A DNA stretch of 64,000 bases, taken from Tetracentron sinense. Its lineage: Eukaryota; Streptophyta; Magnoliopsida; Trochodendrales; Trochodendraceae. Below, piece by piece: positions 32,291 to 45,140 of this stretch; position 1 is the stretch's first letter; each line of letters begins with the position of its first letter. Below the pieces are notes generated by a model. The model was not told the DNA's origin and made no database searches. It saw only the letters and a program-made list of their open reading frames with translations. Made by a program: the position numbers and the translations under genes. The DNA is taken from the NCBI GenBank assembly GCA_015143295.1, contig CM026552.1, positions 60,816,944 to 60,880,943 of the forward strand, given 5' to 3'.

Positions 32291-34599
32291 TGCCACGCCC
32301 CAAAATACCCCCTACGAGTTAAGGGATACTTTAGGTGTGACTATACGTACCTGCCAAACCATCCTGTAATGAAAAAGATAAATAAATACTGACACAATGT
32401 TAATTAGAGCGCGGAAGCTAAACCTAGATTGCGGAAGCGTAAACTAATTTTTCTTTTCTTTATAAGTTTGTATCCCAAGTGAAAATATACATAAAACACA
32501 TCCAAGCCTAAGGTGGACAGGCCCACCTATCAAAATATCAAAATACACAAACCCTCTGGTACTCTCCCCCCAACAGCAGTCGACGTACGGCCACACGTCG
32601 AGGTTTCGGTCCGCCTGAGACTGTAGTGTAATAGACGGCTCTCTCTCCTCTATGTACTCTTCCTCGAACCAAGGCTCCAGGTCGAGAGCTCCCTCAGTAC
32701 CTGCCGACATGAAAGTACGGCTGAGCATGAAATACTCAGCAAGTACAAGCTACTAGCTAACCATAACAATAATAAAACACAACAACAGTAATACAATACA
32801 GAGCAGTAAGAGGAACATCACAAAGAAACAATATTAAACATGGTACGATACAATCATCTTGACGTGCGTGCATGAATGCGAAAACTCTGATAAAACTCAT
32901 GCTTGGAAATTCGTTTCATGTCTCAGTATGGCTTGAGAAAAATCATGGATGCGTGCATGCATGAATGCCTTGTCATCATCTTGTAACTTGTGAGCCGGAG
33001 ACTAGCACCCGAATCTCCCTGGGCTCCCAACCTCCTTGATATATGGTTTTCTTGTGAGCCAGAGGCTAGTGCCCGAATATCCTTGGGCTACCAACCTCCT
33101 TGACAATACGTGAATTTTAGTTACTTGTTTAGTTTTCTTGTGAGCCAGAGGCTAGTACCCAAATGTCCCTAGGCTACCAACCTCCTTGACATGTAGTGTT
33201 TTGGGTTTTCTTGTGAGCCAGAGGATAGTACCAGGGCTACCAACCTTCTTGACATGCAATGTTTTCTTGTTGATTATAATATGCATATGCTCAGTCCATG
33301 CATACATACGTGCTCGTGTTTAGGGCAATGATGACAATCATAGGAAAGCGGATAACAAGAGAGATATGACATCACAATTCAATTCATAGTATAAGCATAG
33401 GTAAACTTGAGTAATCTACATGGCATTTTCTCAAACACATAACATGCAACTTTCCTTAGTAGTTCATCTTATCCTTTTTAGTGCATGTTTTCCATTCAAT
33501 CATAAAGGTAAGTTCATTATTGGTGAAATGCCCATCCTCCATGTTCCATTCCACACACCACACATATAATACATCATACATTTGGCATCCCATCGCCTCA
33601 ATCAACACCCCATACACATCCATACCATTTTCTTATCTTATTTATATTTATGGGAGATGTTACATTTCATAGGGAAGGAAAACATACTAGCAAACATCAC
33701 ATTTCATAATAGAAAACTTAGATTATTGCTAGGGGAAGTTAGTAGGGTGTACTAACCTTGAATCAAGGCTTGATCTTGGTTGTAAACCTTGATTGGAGCT
33801 CCAACTTGCAAGAAGAAGGACTCTTGCTTGAAGAAGGCTTGAGTGGGAAGGAAACCCTCTTGAAAATAGTTTGGAGAATGCTACCCTTACTTGAGAGAGA
33901 CTCCTCCACGAGCTCAGGCTTGGCTTTGAGAGATCCAAGCTTTGGGACAAATCTTGGGTAGCCCAACTCTTGATTAAGACTCAAGAGCAAAACCCTAGGT
34001 TGGGAAATCTCCTTCTCCTCTCTCTTTATCTCCCAAATACTCTAAGTGTAGTGAATGAAGCCCTAAGGCTCGGGCAAAGCCTTATAGGAAAGGGTTTAAC
34101 CCCCAAAAGATGAAATAGCCCTTACTGAAATTTCTATAAAAACGCGAAGACCGAGCGATCGGTGGTTATGACCGATCGATCGGTTGCCTACCAAGCGATC
34201 GGTGTTCTGACCAAGCGACCGGTCAAAAACATGCTCTCTGGAAAATTTTCCCATACAAAAAAGTTAACCAGTCGATAGCCTCCGATCGATCGGTTTTGGA
34301 CCGATCGATCGCTACAATGACCGAGCGATCGGTTGCTCTGCAATCTTCTGATGAGTTCACTTTTCACCCATTCTTACTACTTGAACCTTTTCCTCTTCTA
34401 TTCTAACATCTCCTAAATTTGACTAGGACACTTTTGAGGCTTATAGACATTTTTAAATAATTTATTTAATTAATAATAGCATTCTTAGCAAAATTCCTCA
34501 AAGCTTCAGATTCTCATTTCTTGAATTCTTTTGAGATTACATATGTCTCATGCCTTGACACACATCCCAAAGCATAAACAAAAGTTCCGGGGTTCTACA
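32291..34599 (-). repeat. 3' LTR of element C
   Basis: Hairpin at 32720-32740, four copies of a GTGAGCCAGAGGCTAG repeat at 32985-33265, TATA-like box (minus) near 34080-34088 and palindrome array at 34148-34335. Its left end reads TGCCACG where the partner reads TGTCGCG. Confidence 0.92.
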
Positions 34600-34613
34600 T
34601 CCTCCCCCCCTTA
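34600..34613 (-). other. Polypurine tract of element C
   Basis: The minus strand reads TAAGGGGGGGAGGA against the 3' LTR. Confidence 0.85.
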
Positions 34614-34689
34614 TATGAAATTTCGTCCTCGAAATTTGAACGATGCCTGCATTACAGTTCAAAACAAAATTACAAGTCATATACAAAAT

Positions 34690-37600
34690 TCATCCAAACA
34701 ACTTGGGGTACTTCGCTTTGACTTCGGCCTCACGTTCCCATGTAGCCTCTTCTCGAGCGTGATATTGCCATCTTACCAAGACGAAGGGAATGGTCTTGTT
34801 GCGCAAGACTTGATCTCGCCTATCTAACATCTGCACCGGTTGCTCAACTAGTGTAAGATCCTCTCGGATTTTCACTGGATCAAGCTCTATGACATGGGAA
34901 AGGTCTGAGATGTACTTTCGAAACATAGAGACATGAAATACATTGTGGACCGCCGCCATATGAGCGGGCAAAGCAACACGGTAAGCCACCTCACCGACTC
35001 TAGTAATGATCTCGAATGGGCCCACATATCTCGGGCTCAGCTTGCCTCTGTTTCCGAATCTCATAACACCCTTAGTTGGTAAAACCCGAACAAATACAAA
35101 ATCACCAACTAAAAACTCAAGGTCTCTCCTTCGGTTGTCGGCGTAGCTCTTTTGTCTATCTTGTGCGGTCTTCAACCTTTCTCAGATAAGCTTGACCTTA
35201 TCCGCGGTTTGTTCAATTAATTCGGGGCCCAAAATTTTTCTTTCCCCAACTTCATCCCAATATAACGGGGATCTACAACTCCTTCCGTACAAAGCCTCAA
35301 AAGGCGCCATCTGTATGCTTGCCTGATAACTGTTATTATAGGAAAATTCCACCAACGGTAGGTGATCTTCCCAACTTCCCTTGTGATCTTCCCAACGGAG
35401 CATGTCTTTGATGATCTGATTCACTCGCTCGGTTTGCCTATCCGTCTGTGGATGGAAAGCCGTGCTAAAGTCTAACCAGGAACCCATTGCACTTTGAAAA
35501 CTTTTCCAAAACTTGGATGTGAATCTCGGGTCTTGATCCGACACAATGCTCACTGGCACCCCGGCGCAACCGAACTATTTCTTTGATATACAATGCAGCC
35601 AACTGATTGGAATTGAAGGTAGTCCGGTACGGTAAGAAATGGGCGGACTTTGTCAAACGGTCCTTCATAACCCATATAGCATCGGTCTTTCTAACCGTCT
35701 TTGGCAACCCCACAATGAAGTCCATAGAGATATGTTCCCATTTCCACTTAGGAATAGGGAGAGACTGCAAAAGTCCAGCCGGTCTCAAGTATTCTGCTTT
35801 CACCTGTTGGCACACCAAACACCGTGCCACATAATCCGCAACCTCCCTCTTCATGTTTCGCCACCAAAATTGACTCTTGAGGTTCATGTACATCTTTGTA
35901 CCCCCAGGATGCACCTTATACTTGGACCGGTGAGCTTCATCCATAATCTCTCTCCGAAGGTCTGCATTGGCTGGGACACAAAGTCTTCCCTTGAATGTAA
36001 TAACACCCCAACTAGTGAGAGAGAAGTCCTTACTACCCTTGGAAACTTCCTTGTCCCAGAAAGCTAACAAGTCAGCATCTGTGGCTTGACACTCTTGGAT
36101 CAAATCTATGATGTACGGCCGAACCGTGCTTTTGCCAAAACAGGGCTACGGACGGAATCATTCACACTGATGTCTAGATTAGCCAAATCTTCCAATAATC
36201 TCCATTCTCGCACTAACATGTGAGCCAACAACCTCGGTGGTTTCCTACTCAAGGCGTCAGCCACTACGTTCGCTTTTCCCGAGTGATATTGGATGGTGCA
36301 CTCGTAGTCCTTTAAAAATTTCATCCCACGCCGTTGCCTTAAATTTAGTTCCTTCTAGGAAAAGAGGTACTTGAGACTCTTGTGATCCGTAAAGATATAG
36401 AACTCTACCCCGTAAAGGTAATGGAGCCAAATCTTGAGTGCAAACACGACCGCAGCAAGCTCCAAGTCGTGAGTGGGGCAATTCTTTTCATGCTCCTTCA
36501 GTTGCCCTGTTGCATAAGCAATGACTTTCTTGTGCTGCATTAGGACACACCCAAGTCCCACATGTGAGGCGTCACTATAAACCTCATAACCAACATGTCC
36601 CGACGGCACAGTAAGGACAGGGGCTGTAGTAAGCCGCTTCTTGTGCTGCATTAGGACACACCCAAGTCCCACATGTGAGGCGTCACTCCATACAAACTTA
36701 GCATTCTTCCGTGTCAGGTGAGTGAGAGGTGCAACCAAACTGGAAAATCCCTCCACGAATCTCCGATAATACCCTGCCAATCCGAGGAAGTTACGTATCT
36801 CCGTGACGCTCTTGGGCCTCTCCCAACTCATGACTGCCTCAACCTTGGCTGGGTCTACAAAAATGCCCTCGGCCGACACTACGTGGCCTAGGAACGCCAC
36901 CTTCTCTAACCAGAATTCACACTTGCTCATTTGGCATATAGCCTATGCTCTCTCAACATCTCCAAAGCAAAGCGGAGGTCTCATGCGTGATCTTCCCGTG
37001 TCTGGGAATACACCAAAATGTCGTCGATGAACACAATCACGCATCGATCCAAGTATGATCGGAACACCCGGTTCATCAAATCCATGAACGCCGCCGGTAC
37101 ATTCGTCAGCCCAAAAGGCATGACAAGGAACTCGTAATGCCCATACCAAGTCCTGAAAGTTGTCTTCGGAACATCCTCCGCCTTGATCTTTAACTGATGA
37201 TACCCCGATCTAAGATCAATCTTGGAAAAAAATCTCGCTCCCTTTAGTTGGTCGAACAAGTCGTCTATCCTTGGCAAGGGATAACAATTCTTGATGGTTA
37301 CCTTGTTCAACTGAAGGTAGTCTATACACATTCTCATCGACCCGTCCTTCTTCTTCACAAAGAGGACCAGAGCTCTCCACGGTGACACACTTGGTTTGAT
37401 GAAACCAAGTTGTTGTAACTCTTCAATCTGCTTCTTCAATTCTTCAAGCTCTATTGGGGCCATTCTATACGGTGCCCTTGAAATCGGAGCAGTGCCCGGA
37501 GTAAGCTCTATAGCGAACTCGATCTCTCGGTCAGGAAGCAATCCGGGAAGTTCTTCCGGGAACACATCTAAGAACTCACTCACAACCAGAATGGCCAAAG

Positions 37601-38041
37601 AGTTCGGTGCCTCTGGGTTTGCTAAGCTCAAAATTGTAAGGCGAGCAATATCCCTTTCTCTCAATCCTTGGAAGTGAAAAGGTTTGACTCCTTCCGGCTT
37701 GAAGTTCACCATCTTTTCAAAACACGCAACATGTCCATGGTGGTTTGACAACCAATCCATCCCTAGGATGACATCAAAATCCAAGTCTTGGAAATCCAGG
37801 ACGATAAGATCGGCTAACAGTTCATTCTCCCCCACTTGCACCACACAATCTCCAAATATCTTGTCCGTATCCACGGACTTGTCGTGCGGAGTTGCAATGG
37901 TCAATTCTCGTTCTAACGGAGTAGCCTTAGTCAAAAAATCCTTTGCAAAACTTGGTGAGACAAAAGAGTGAGTGGATCCTATGTCTATCAACACTCGGGC
38001 GAGAATTCGTTCACTAATAAAGCGCTTGTGTGATTGAGTAA
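34690..38041 (-). pseudogene. Element C pol pseudogene (PR-RT-RH-INT-chromodomain-like)
   Basis: It has protease with DIG instead of DTG (37977-37985), RT with an intact FIDDILVYS box, RNase H ([18 protein letters not shown]), integrase zinc finger and core (SMDFIVGLPKT, DQDPRF, QTERVNQ), and a C-terminus with VRWQYHAREEATWE ending at TGA 34690. A single frame is open from 37994 to 36981. Breaks: a stop just after YSQTREDHA (36981), a frameshift after IVRL near 35565, a rearranged DMLRWEDHKGSWEDH (35380-35400), and a copied 50-bp segment that replaces residues before the RNase H domain. It is the best preserved RT of the set apart from D. Confidence 0.92.
36527..36687 (-). repeat. 50-bp segment copied 111 bp away within pol of element C
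   Basis: Positions 36527-36576 and 36638-36687 are identical and encode the RNase H stretch [17 protein letters not shown]. In the second site it replaces the [13 protein letters not shown] seen in A, D and E, keeping the frame. Confidence 0.88.
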
Positions 38042-38156
38042 CTAATATCAGTAGATTTCAAATAGTAACAAGCATCATACATAGGTAACCCCTAGTAATA
38101 GTCACATAACCAACCATAGAATCTTACACAACTTAAACTCTAGGATTCTTGCGTAC
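38042..38156 (-). other. Putative gag-protease intron of element C, 115 bp
   Basis: Donor CAAG|GTACGC is the same as in A and E. The best in-frame acceptor is GATATTAG| at 38042, giving phase 1 and an open frame into [14 protein letters not shown]. This acceptor is less clear than those in A, D and E. Confidence 0.45.
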
Positions 38157-39392
38157 CTTGCACGACATCGTTAGATGCACGTGCGTCTCTCTCTGATAGG
38201 GCGAAGACTCGGCCCTGTGTGGCTGGGCGAGGAGGCCGTGTAGACGGTGAGGCCCTCGAAGCTTGAGAAGAGCTAGGCTGAGATGTCTGCCTAATCGAGG
38301 GTCTGCTCCCTAAAGACTGAGCTGGCAAATGACGTCGGGGACAATCTCTAACCATGTGGCCATGGTCACCACAATGGAAGCAACTTCCTGTAACCCGCCT
38401 ACATTCTCCCGCTGGATGCCTCCTTCCACAAAAGGTGCAGATGTCATGCGAATAGGTGGGAGGAGCATATCCCGTAGCCTGAGTCACTACGGGGCGAGGA
38501 GCCTGAGTGAAAGCCGGGCGAAAAGCCGGTGGAGTAAAAGGGCGGGGAGCCTGTGGTGCCGAATATATCCTCTGTGACTGAGCCGGCCCTGTGGACTGAT
38601 ACAAGCTATTCCTTGCTCTTTTCTCCCCTGAACTACTCGACCGTCCTTTCTCTATTCCTTTTCTTTTGAAGAACTCCTCGGAGTTCGACTCGGCCAAAAG
38701 TGCCTTGTCCACAACTTCTGAATATGTCTCATGTCTAAACATTGAGACTCGGTCCTTAAGGTAGGCCTTCAACCCCCTCTCAAATTTTCAGGCCTTCATA
38801 GCTTTAGTAGGTATCATATGTGGAGCAAACCGAGATAGCTCCGAGAACTTGGCTTTATAAGCCGCTACTGACATATTACTTGCTCTAAGGTAATGAACTC
38901 CACTCCCATCTTCTCTTTCATCCCGACCGGGAAGTACATCTTGTTGAAAACGTCCAAGAATTCCTCCCAAGTCCAATCTTGACCTTGTCAGGTCAACTCT
39001 CGGGTCCAAAGTGCAAACTTCCACCAATGATCGGCCTCACCTTCAAGCATGAAGGCCGCCCAAGTAACCCTTTCTACCTCCGTAGGCGCCAATACAGAGA
39101 ATATCTTTTCTAATTACCGAATCCATCCCTCGGTAACAAGTGGGTCAATACTCCCACAAAAGGTTGGAGGCCTCATCCTCCGGAAAGCCTCTATTCCGGC
39201 TTGTGCTCGATTAGGAGGAGCCGGTATAAGTGCGGCATTAGGGGGAGTGGCCGGTTGCCTTGCCGCTAGCATAGCCAAAGTCTCGGTTATTGAAGCGAAA
39301 GCTTGAGCAAAGTCAGGTTGATCATCACCCGATGGAGCATCACCTCCATTGCCCCGAGTATTGTATCCGCGACCCCGGGTATTATGTCTCAT
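38157..39392 (-). pseudogene. Element C gag pseudogene
   Basis: It starts MRHNTRGRGYNTRG (39392). It keeps AFRRMRPPTFCGSIDPLVTEGWI, the SRFAPH region, a serine/proline-rich stretch and two intact knuckles (CTFCGRRHPAGEC; CFHCGDHGHMVRDC). Stop TAA at 39114 probably comes from CAA (WIRQLEK in relatives). A further break near 38780 separates the N- and C-terminal parts. The last residues before the donor are NDVVQ. Confidence 0.9.
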
Positions 39393-39714
39393 GATTTCTC
39401 CTGAGAACGACAATACAACATGAGTCTAACTTGAATACGCATTTTAGAAATAGTTTCACAATTCACTCCATATATATTCATCAAGCATGTTCACTAAGCA
39501 CAAATAATGCACACATGGTATACCATACAATATCATAGCATACAATCCATGTTCCTAGCTAGCATAGGACTCTAAGTTCGGTCGAAGTTCAACCTGTTTT
39601 GACTAAGACTAATTTGTTAGTCTATACTTGGAATACGACTACTTCCTAATACCTAATGCCTTGTTCAATAATGGCATCGAGTACTAAGCGACCTTAGGGA
39701 CTCTAATGCCTAGA

Positions 39715-39726
39715 GCTCTGATACCA
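39715..39726 (-). other. Primer binding site of element C
   Basis: Minus-strand TGGTATCAGAGC, a perfect initiator-Met match, lies 4 nt from the 5' LTR. Confidence 0.93.
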
Positions 39727-39730
39727 CCTC

Positions 39731-42054
39731 TGTCGCGCCCCAAAATACCCCTAGGAGTTAAGGGATACTTTAGGTGTGACTATACGTACCTGTCAAACCA
39801 TCCTGTAATGAACAAGGTAAATAAATACTGACACAATGATAATCAGAGCGCTGAAACTAAACCTAGATTGCGGAAGCGTAAACTAATTTTTCTTTTCTTT
39901 ATAAGTTTGTATCCCAAGCGAAAATATACATAAAACACATCCAAGCCTAAGGTGGACAGACCCACCTATCAAAATATCAAAATACACAAACCCTCTTGTA
40001 CTCTCCCCTCAACAGTAGTCGAGGTACGACCACACGTCGAGGTCTCGGTCCGCCTGAGACTGTAGTGGAATAGAGGGCTCTCTCTCCTCTATGTACTCTT
40101 CCTTGACCCAAGGCTCCGGGCTGAGGGCTCCCTCAGTACCTGCCGACATGAAAGTACGGCTGAGCATGGAATACTCAGTGGGTACAAGCTACTAGCTAAC
40201 CAAAACAATAATAAAACACAACAACAGTAATATAATACAGAGCAGTAAGAAGAACATCACAAAGAAATAATATTAAACATGGTACGATACAATCATCTTG
40301 ACGTGCGTGCATGAATGCGAAAACTCCGATAAAACTCATGCTTGGAATTTCGTTTCATGTCTCGGTATGGCTTGAGAAAAATCATAGATGCGTGCATGCA
40401 TGAATGCCTTGTCATCATCTTGTAACTTGTGAGCCAGAGGCTAGCACCCGAATCTCTCTAGGCTGCCAACCTCCTTGATATATGGTTTTCTTGTGAGCCA
40501 GAGGCTAGTACCCGAATATCCCTGGGCTACCAACCTCCTTGACAATACGTGAATTTAAGTTACTTGTTTAGTTTTCTTGTGAGCCAGAGGCTAGTACCCG
40601 AATGTCCCTGGGCTACCAACCTCCTTGACATGTAGTGTTTTGGGTTTTCTTGTGAGCCAGAGGCTAGTACCGGAATGTCCCTGGGCTACCAACCTCCTTG
40701 ACATGCAATGTTTTCTTGTTGATTATTATATGCATATGCTCTTGAAATCTCGGTCCATGCATACATGCGTGCTCGTGTTCAGGGCAATGGTGACAATCAT
40801 GGGAAAGCGGATAACAAGAGAGATATGACATCACAATTCAATTCATAGTATAAGCATAGGTAAACTTGAGTAATCTACATGGCATTTTGTCAAACACATA
40901 ACATGCAACGTTCCTTAGTAGTTCATCTTATCCTTTTTAGTGCATGTTTTCCATTCAATCATAAAGGTAAGTTCATTATTGGTAAAATGCCCATCCTCCA
41001 TGTTCCATTCCACACACCACACATATAATACATCATTTGGCATCCCATCGCCTCAATCAACACCTCATACACATCCATACCCTTTTCTTATCTTATTTAT
41101 ATTTATAGGAGATGTTACATTTCATAGGGAAGGAAAACATACTAGCAAACATCACATTTCATAATAGAAAACCTAGATTATTGCTAGGGGAAGTTAGTAG
41201 GGTGTACTAACCTTGAATAAAGGCTTGATCTTGGTTGTAAACCTTGATTGGAGCTCCAACTTGCAAGAAGAAGGACTCTTGCTTGAAGAAGGCTTGAGTG
41301 GGAAGGAAACCCTCTTGAAAATAGCTTGGAGAATGCTGCCCTTACTTGAGAGAGACTCCCCCACGAGCTTGAGGCTTGGCTTTGAGAGATCCAAGCTTTG
41401 GGACAAATCTTGGGTAGCCCAACTCTTGATTTATTCTCAAGAGAAAAACCCTAGGTTGGGAAATCTCCTTCTCCTCTCTCTTTATCTCCCAAATACTCTA
41501 AGTATATTGAATGAAGCCCTAAGGCTCGGGCAAAGCCTTATAGGAAAGGATTTAACCCCCAAAAGATGAAATAGCCCTTACTGAAATTTTTGCAAAAACG
41601 CGAAAACCGAGCGATCGGTGGTTATGATCGATCGATCGGTTGCCTACCGAGTGATCGGTGTTCTGACTGAGCGACCGGTCAAAAACATGCTCTCTGAAAA
41701 ATTTTCCCATGCAAAAAAGTTAACCAGTCGATAGCCTCCGATCGATCGGTTTTGGACCGATCGATCGCTAAAATGACCGAGCGATCGGTTGCTCTGCAAA
41801 TCTTCTGATGAGTTCACTTTTCACCCATTCTTACTACTTGAACCTTTTCCTCTTCTATTCTAACATCTCCTAAATTTGACTGGAACACTTTTGAAGCTTA
41901 TAAACTTTTAAATAGTTTATTGAATTCATAATAGCATTGTTATCAAAATTCCTCAAAGCTTCAAATTCTCATTTCATGAATTCTTTTGAGATTACATATG
42001 TTTCATGCCTTGACACACATCCCAAAGCATAAACAAAAATTCCTAGGTTCTACA
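39731..42054 (-). repeat. 5' LTR of element C
   Basis: Hairpin at 40159-40179 (last base changed), GTGAGCCAGAGGCTAG repeats at 40430-40705, TATA-like box (minus) at 41536-41544 and palindrome array at 41606-41795. Confidence 0.92.
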
Positions 42055-42166
42055 CATGCCCCCCTTTTTACCACACATCAACTGTAGTTAAGATTTACTT
42101 CTAAGGTTAAACAATCTAACTTTTTTTTAAAAATAATAAAAATATTAACTTTAATTTCTTAAGCTT

Positions 42167-42532
42167 GCATGTGGTGTGTGTGTTTGCTTGGGTGGTGTGA
42201 GTATTCCCTTGTCTTTGCCTTCAATCATTGCCTTGTGGTATGATTGAGTTTACCAAAAAAACCAGAACCCTTTAGGGTGAGTGTTTAGGCCCACATCGGG
42301 TACCTACCCGAGCATGTTGTCCCATATAAGTTCCTTGGCGCCTCAAACGGTTGGTACCCGTTTTGAGGAGCTCTAGGGTGAAGCTTACATGGGCTGCATG
42401 TGTGTGGTGTGTGTGTGTGTGAGTTTGCATGTGGTGTGTGTATGTGTGTGTTTGCTTGGGTGGTGTGAGTATTCCCTTGTCTTTGCCTTCAGTCATTGCC
42501 TTGTGGTATGATTGAGTTTACCAAAAAAAAAT
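42167..42532 (+). mobile_element. Non-LTR retroposon (SINE-like, dimeric) with 12-bp TSD
   Basis: It is flanked by TTTCTTAAGCTT at 42155-42166 and 42533-42544 and ends in an A-run (CCAAAAAAAAA). A ~95-bp segment (GCATGTGGTGTGTG...GATTGAGTTTACC plus A-run) occurs at both ends, separated by a unique GC-richer middle containing CCCACATCGGGTACC. The surrounding sequence without the insert matches the Helitron-type repeat family. No coding frame is seen. I do not recognise the SINE family. Confidence 0.6.
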
Positions 42533-42624
42533 TTTCTTAAGCTTAACCATAGTTAAAAGAGTGTTAAAAGGGACATGTGGCCATGACATTTGACTGCATA
42601 GGCAAATGTGTGGTGTGCTAGTCA

Positions 42625-43105
42625 GTAGAATTGTAAACAGAGCGGATAGTGGTATATCCGAATTGCTATCCGATTATATATCTGACTATCTGAATAAATA
42701 TCCGTCGGATAGTGAAATATGATATTCATATCTGACTCCGAGTAAAATATTCGAATTCAGATAATATCCGAATTATCCGATTACTTTTAAAAAAGTAAAA
42801 AATATATATAAATTTTATTTCAAAAATAGTAAATTAATATTTTATCTTTATTTATATTAAAGATAACAATTTAATGTATTAAATTCTGTAAAAAAATATA
42901 TATTTTTATGATTATTTTATTCTTATAAACTTAAAATATATTATTTATATATATTAAATAATCGATCGAACATTTATCGAATTGGATGTATCAGTATCTG
43001 AATTCGTATCCGATTATAAACGTATAGTAAAATCACTATCCGAATCCGCTCCAGATGCCTATTCGAATCCGAATCCGATTACAGATATTATCCGTAGCAA
43101 TTAGC
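42625..43105. mobile_element. Element rich in ATCCGAAT/ATCCGATT motifs, MITE-like
   Basis: Many copies of TATCCGAAT and TATCCGATTA lie in both orientations at the two ends (42635-42790 and 42975-43095) around an AT-rich core. GCGGATAGTG on the left is echoed by CACTATCCGAATCCGC on the right. Inverted subterminal repeats suggest a non-autonomous DNA transposon. Exact ends and target duplication are not resolved. Confidence 0.4.
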
Positions 43106-43380
43106 AAAGCCTTGAGATATAATTCTCCTCACTAGTCGCTGCGGCTATGTACCGTTTGGGTTGGTCGCTATGCTAGGTTGGAAGCTGAAAACAGTTTTTG
43201 TTTGTTTTTTTGGGTGAAGAGCTGGAAACAGTTTGGAGTCAAGTGGCCGCTTGGCCAGGCTGGAAATAGTTTGGAGTCAAGTGGCCATGACTAGGAGGGT
43301 CCATTTCCCTTCATTCTTCACCTAATCAGACAAAAACTAAAATTTAATTTTTGGCAAATAATTGATTAGTCAAATTATTT

Positions 43381-43642
43381 ATATTTGTTGCGCTGTCGGT
43401 GGGAGTATGTGGTTGGTGCTTAGAAGAAAATTTAGGTAGTTTAGTATCTTTTTTTTATTATTGTTATTACTTGGCTTGGCTCTTATTTAGATGGCTTGTT
43501 CGTTTATTGAGATATTTGTTGGGCTGTCAGTGGGAGTATGTGGTTGTTGCTTAGAAGAAAATTTAGGTAGTTTAGTATCTTATGTTTTTTTATTGTTATC
43601 ACTTGGCTTGGCTCTTATTTAGATGGCTTGTTCGTTTATTGA
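43381..43642 (+). repeat. 131-bp tandem duplication
   Basis: ATATTTGTTG...GTCGGTGGGAGTATGTGG and TTATTTAGATGGCTTGTTCG occur twice, 131 bp apart, with few differences. No gene is involved. Confidence 0.88.
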
Positions 43643-45106
43643 GGAACCGAGGATGAAATCAGGGGTGATTCAATCGTTGACATAAGAGACACTAGTTAAA
43701 ATCCCGAGCAAATGTTGATTCTAATTATAAAATGGTTTTAAAATAGGTTTTTTTTTTTTTTTAAAATAATCTTAGGTTTTAGTCTTAATATTCTTGATCT
43801 TGTGCTTTTGGGTGGCCACTTATCTCATCATAGTGGAGGAGGTCTATCGGACCATTGATCTTGCTTAAGAGATCCAATGGGGTGTTATAATCCATTTGAT
43901 CAAGACGATCATGTGGTGTCCATCCAATCGAATAGTCTTTGATGGGACTCTTGTTTTCCACCAAAAGGTGTAACTATTCATTGAACCTACCGATCCTTTG
44001 TATAGAGGCTTGAAAACAAAATCATTGAACCTACTAATTCATCATATAGGGGCTTGGAGACAAGGCCCAAAACCAAAGGAGTCATGTCCATCAATAAATG
44101 TCTTACTTCTTTGCACTTCTATATATATAAGAAGTTGTATAGTTTAGTATCTTGGAGAGGAAAGAATATACAGGAGACAAAAAAGGTAGAAAGCTAGGGT
44201 GCAAGAAAGATGTGATCATCTCCTTTGTTCATCTAAGTAATATCTCTCTCTTCTTAATGGTACTAGAGGATAAGAAAAATCATTGTTCATGAGTTTTGGT
44301 TGGCTGCACCTACAATAGAGGAGAAGCAGATTCTCTCAGGCCTTATTGTTGTGGTCTAATTTAGTAGCCCAATCTTGATAGCAAGCCTAAAAGGGCTATC
44401 CTTTTGGTTGTCATTCGATTGAGTCATTCAAACAGATCAGTCTAATTGGTTAGTCCTCGGATGGAACCAATCTGACAAATTGACATGAGATGGCTAAATC
44501 AGACCGCCTAATGTTGTCCTAATAGACCCCTCTAACTGATAATCTAATCAATTGGTCTAAGGACTAAACCAACTTGATTGATCGAATTGAGAGGGACCAA
44601 ATGAATTTAACAAACTGGACCATTCCAGTCCATATACTGTTATGCTACCAAAATTATGGTAGATAATTGTATGGTTGGCCTAAACTCTGGATTAAAATAG
44701 ATTAATGGTTTAATCGGTTTTGTTTTAATTTAATTGTTTTCAATTAAATGCTTGATTTTATTAAACAAAGTGTTTAATTAATTAGACTGTTTTCTAAAAT
44801 GATTTTTTGGACTAAAAATCATGTATAAACGTTTTAAATTAATTATTTTGTTGAAATGGAATTCATGAAATAAATTAAATCTTTGTGGAATTTTATTAAT
44901 TAATGGGCATACTCTAAAAAGAGGTTTGGTGCACCACAATCCGCCAAGTAGTGCAAACTCGTAGGGATTGATCAGTTGAATCCGAGTTGAGTTGCATCCC
45001 GGAGATAAGGCTGTTTTTCCCTTGCTCATGGGAAACTTCGACTATCTTCAAGAAAGACTCTCTTTTGAGTGTCTTTCAACTTGTGGGATTCGGTTATATA
45101 TATATA
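43643..45106. other. Unclassified non-coding sequence
   Basis: AT-rich, with no recognisable gene. 44320-44640 contains repeated degenerate phrases (AATTGGTCTAA, GGACTAAACC) but no clear element boundary. Confidence 0.5.
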
Positions 45107-45140
45107 CTAGTAAATACCCTGTACGATGCACAAGATAAAA
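45107..45140 (-). mobile_element. Helitron 3' terminus (minus strand)
   Basis: On the minus strand: GTGCATCGTACAGGG, then ATTTA, then CTAG with T after it. This is the usual Helitron end with a short hairpin before CTAG, as in the copy at 1936. The other end was not found. Confidence 0.45.

Larger units (their letters stand above)
32291..42054 (-). mobile_element. Ty3/gypsy chromovirus-type element C, full length, inactive
   Basis: LTRs at 32291-34599 (2309 bp) and 39731-42054 (2324 bp), with a perfect CATGC target duplication at 32286-32290 and 42055-42059. It has the same gene order as A and D, but the LTR carries a different tandem repeat (GTGAGCCAGAGGCTAGTACCC). Pol retains a long open stretch (37994-36981). 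Confidence 0.95.
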
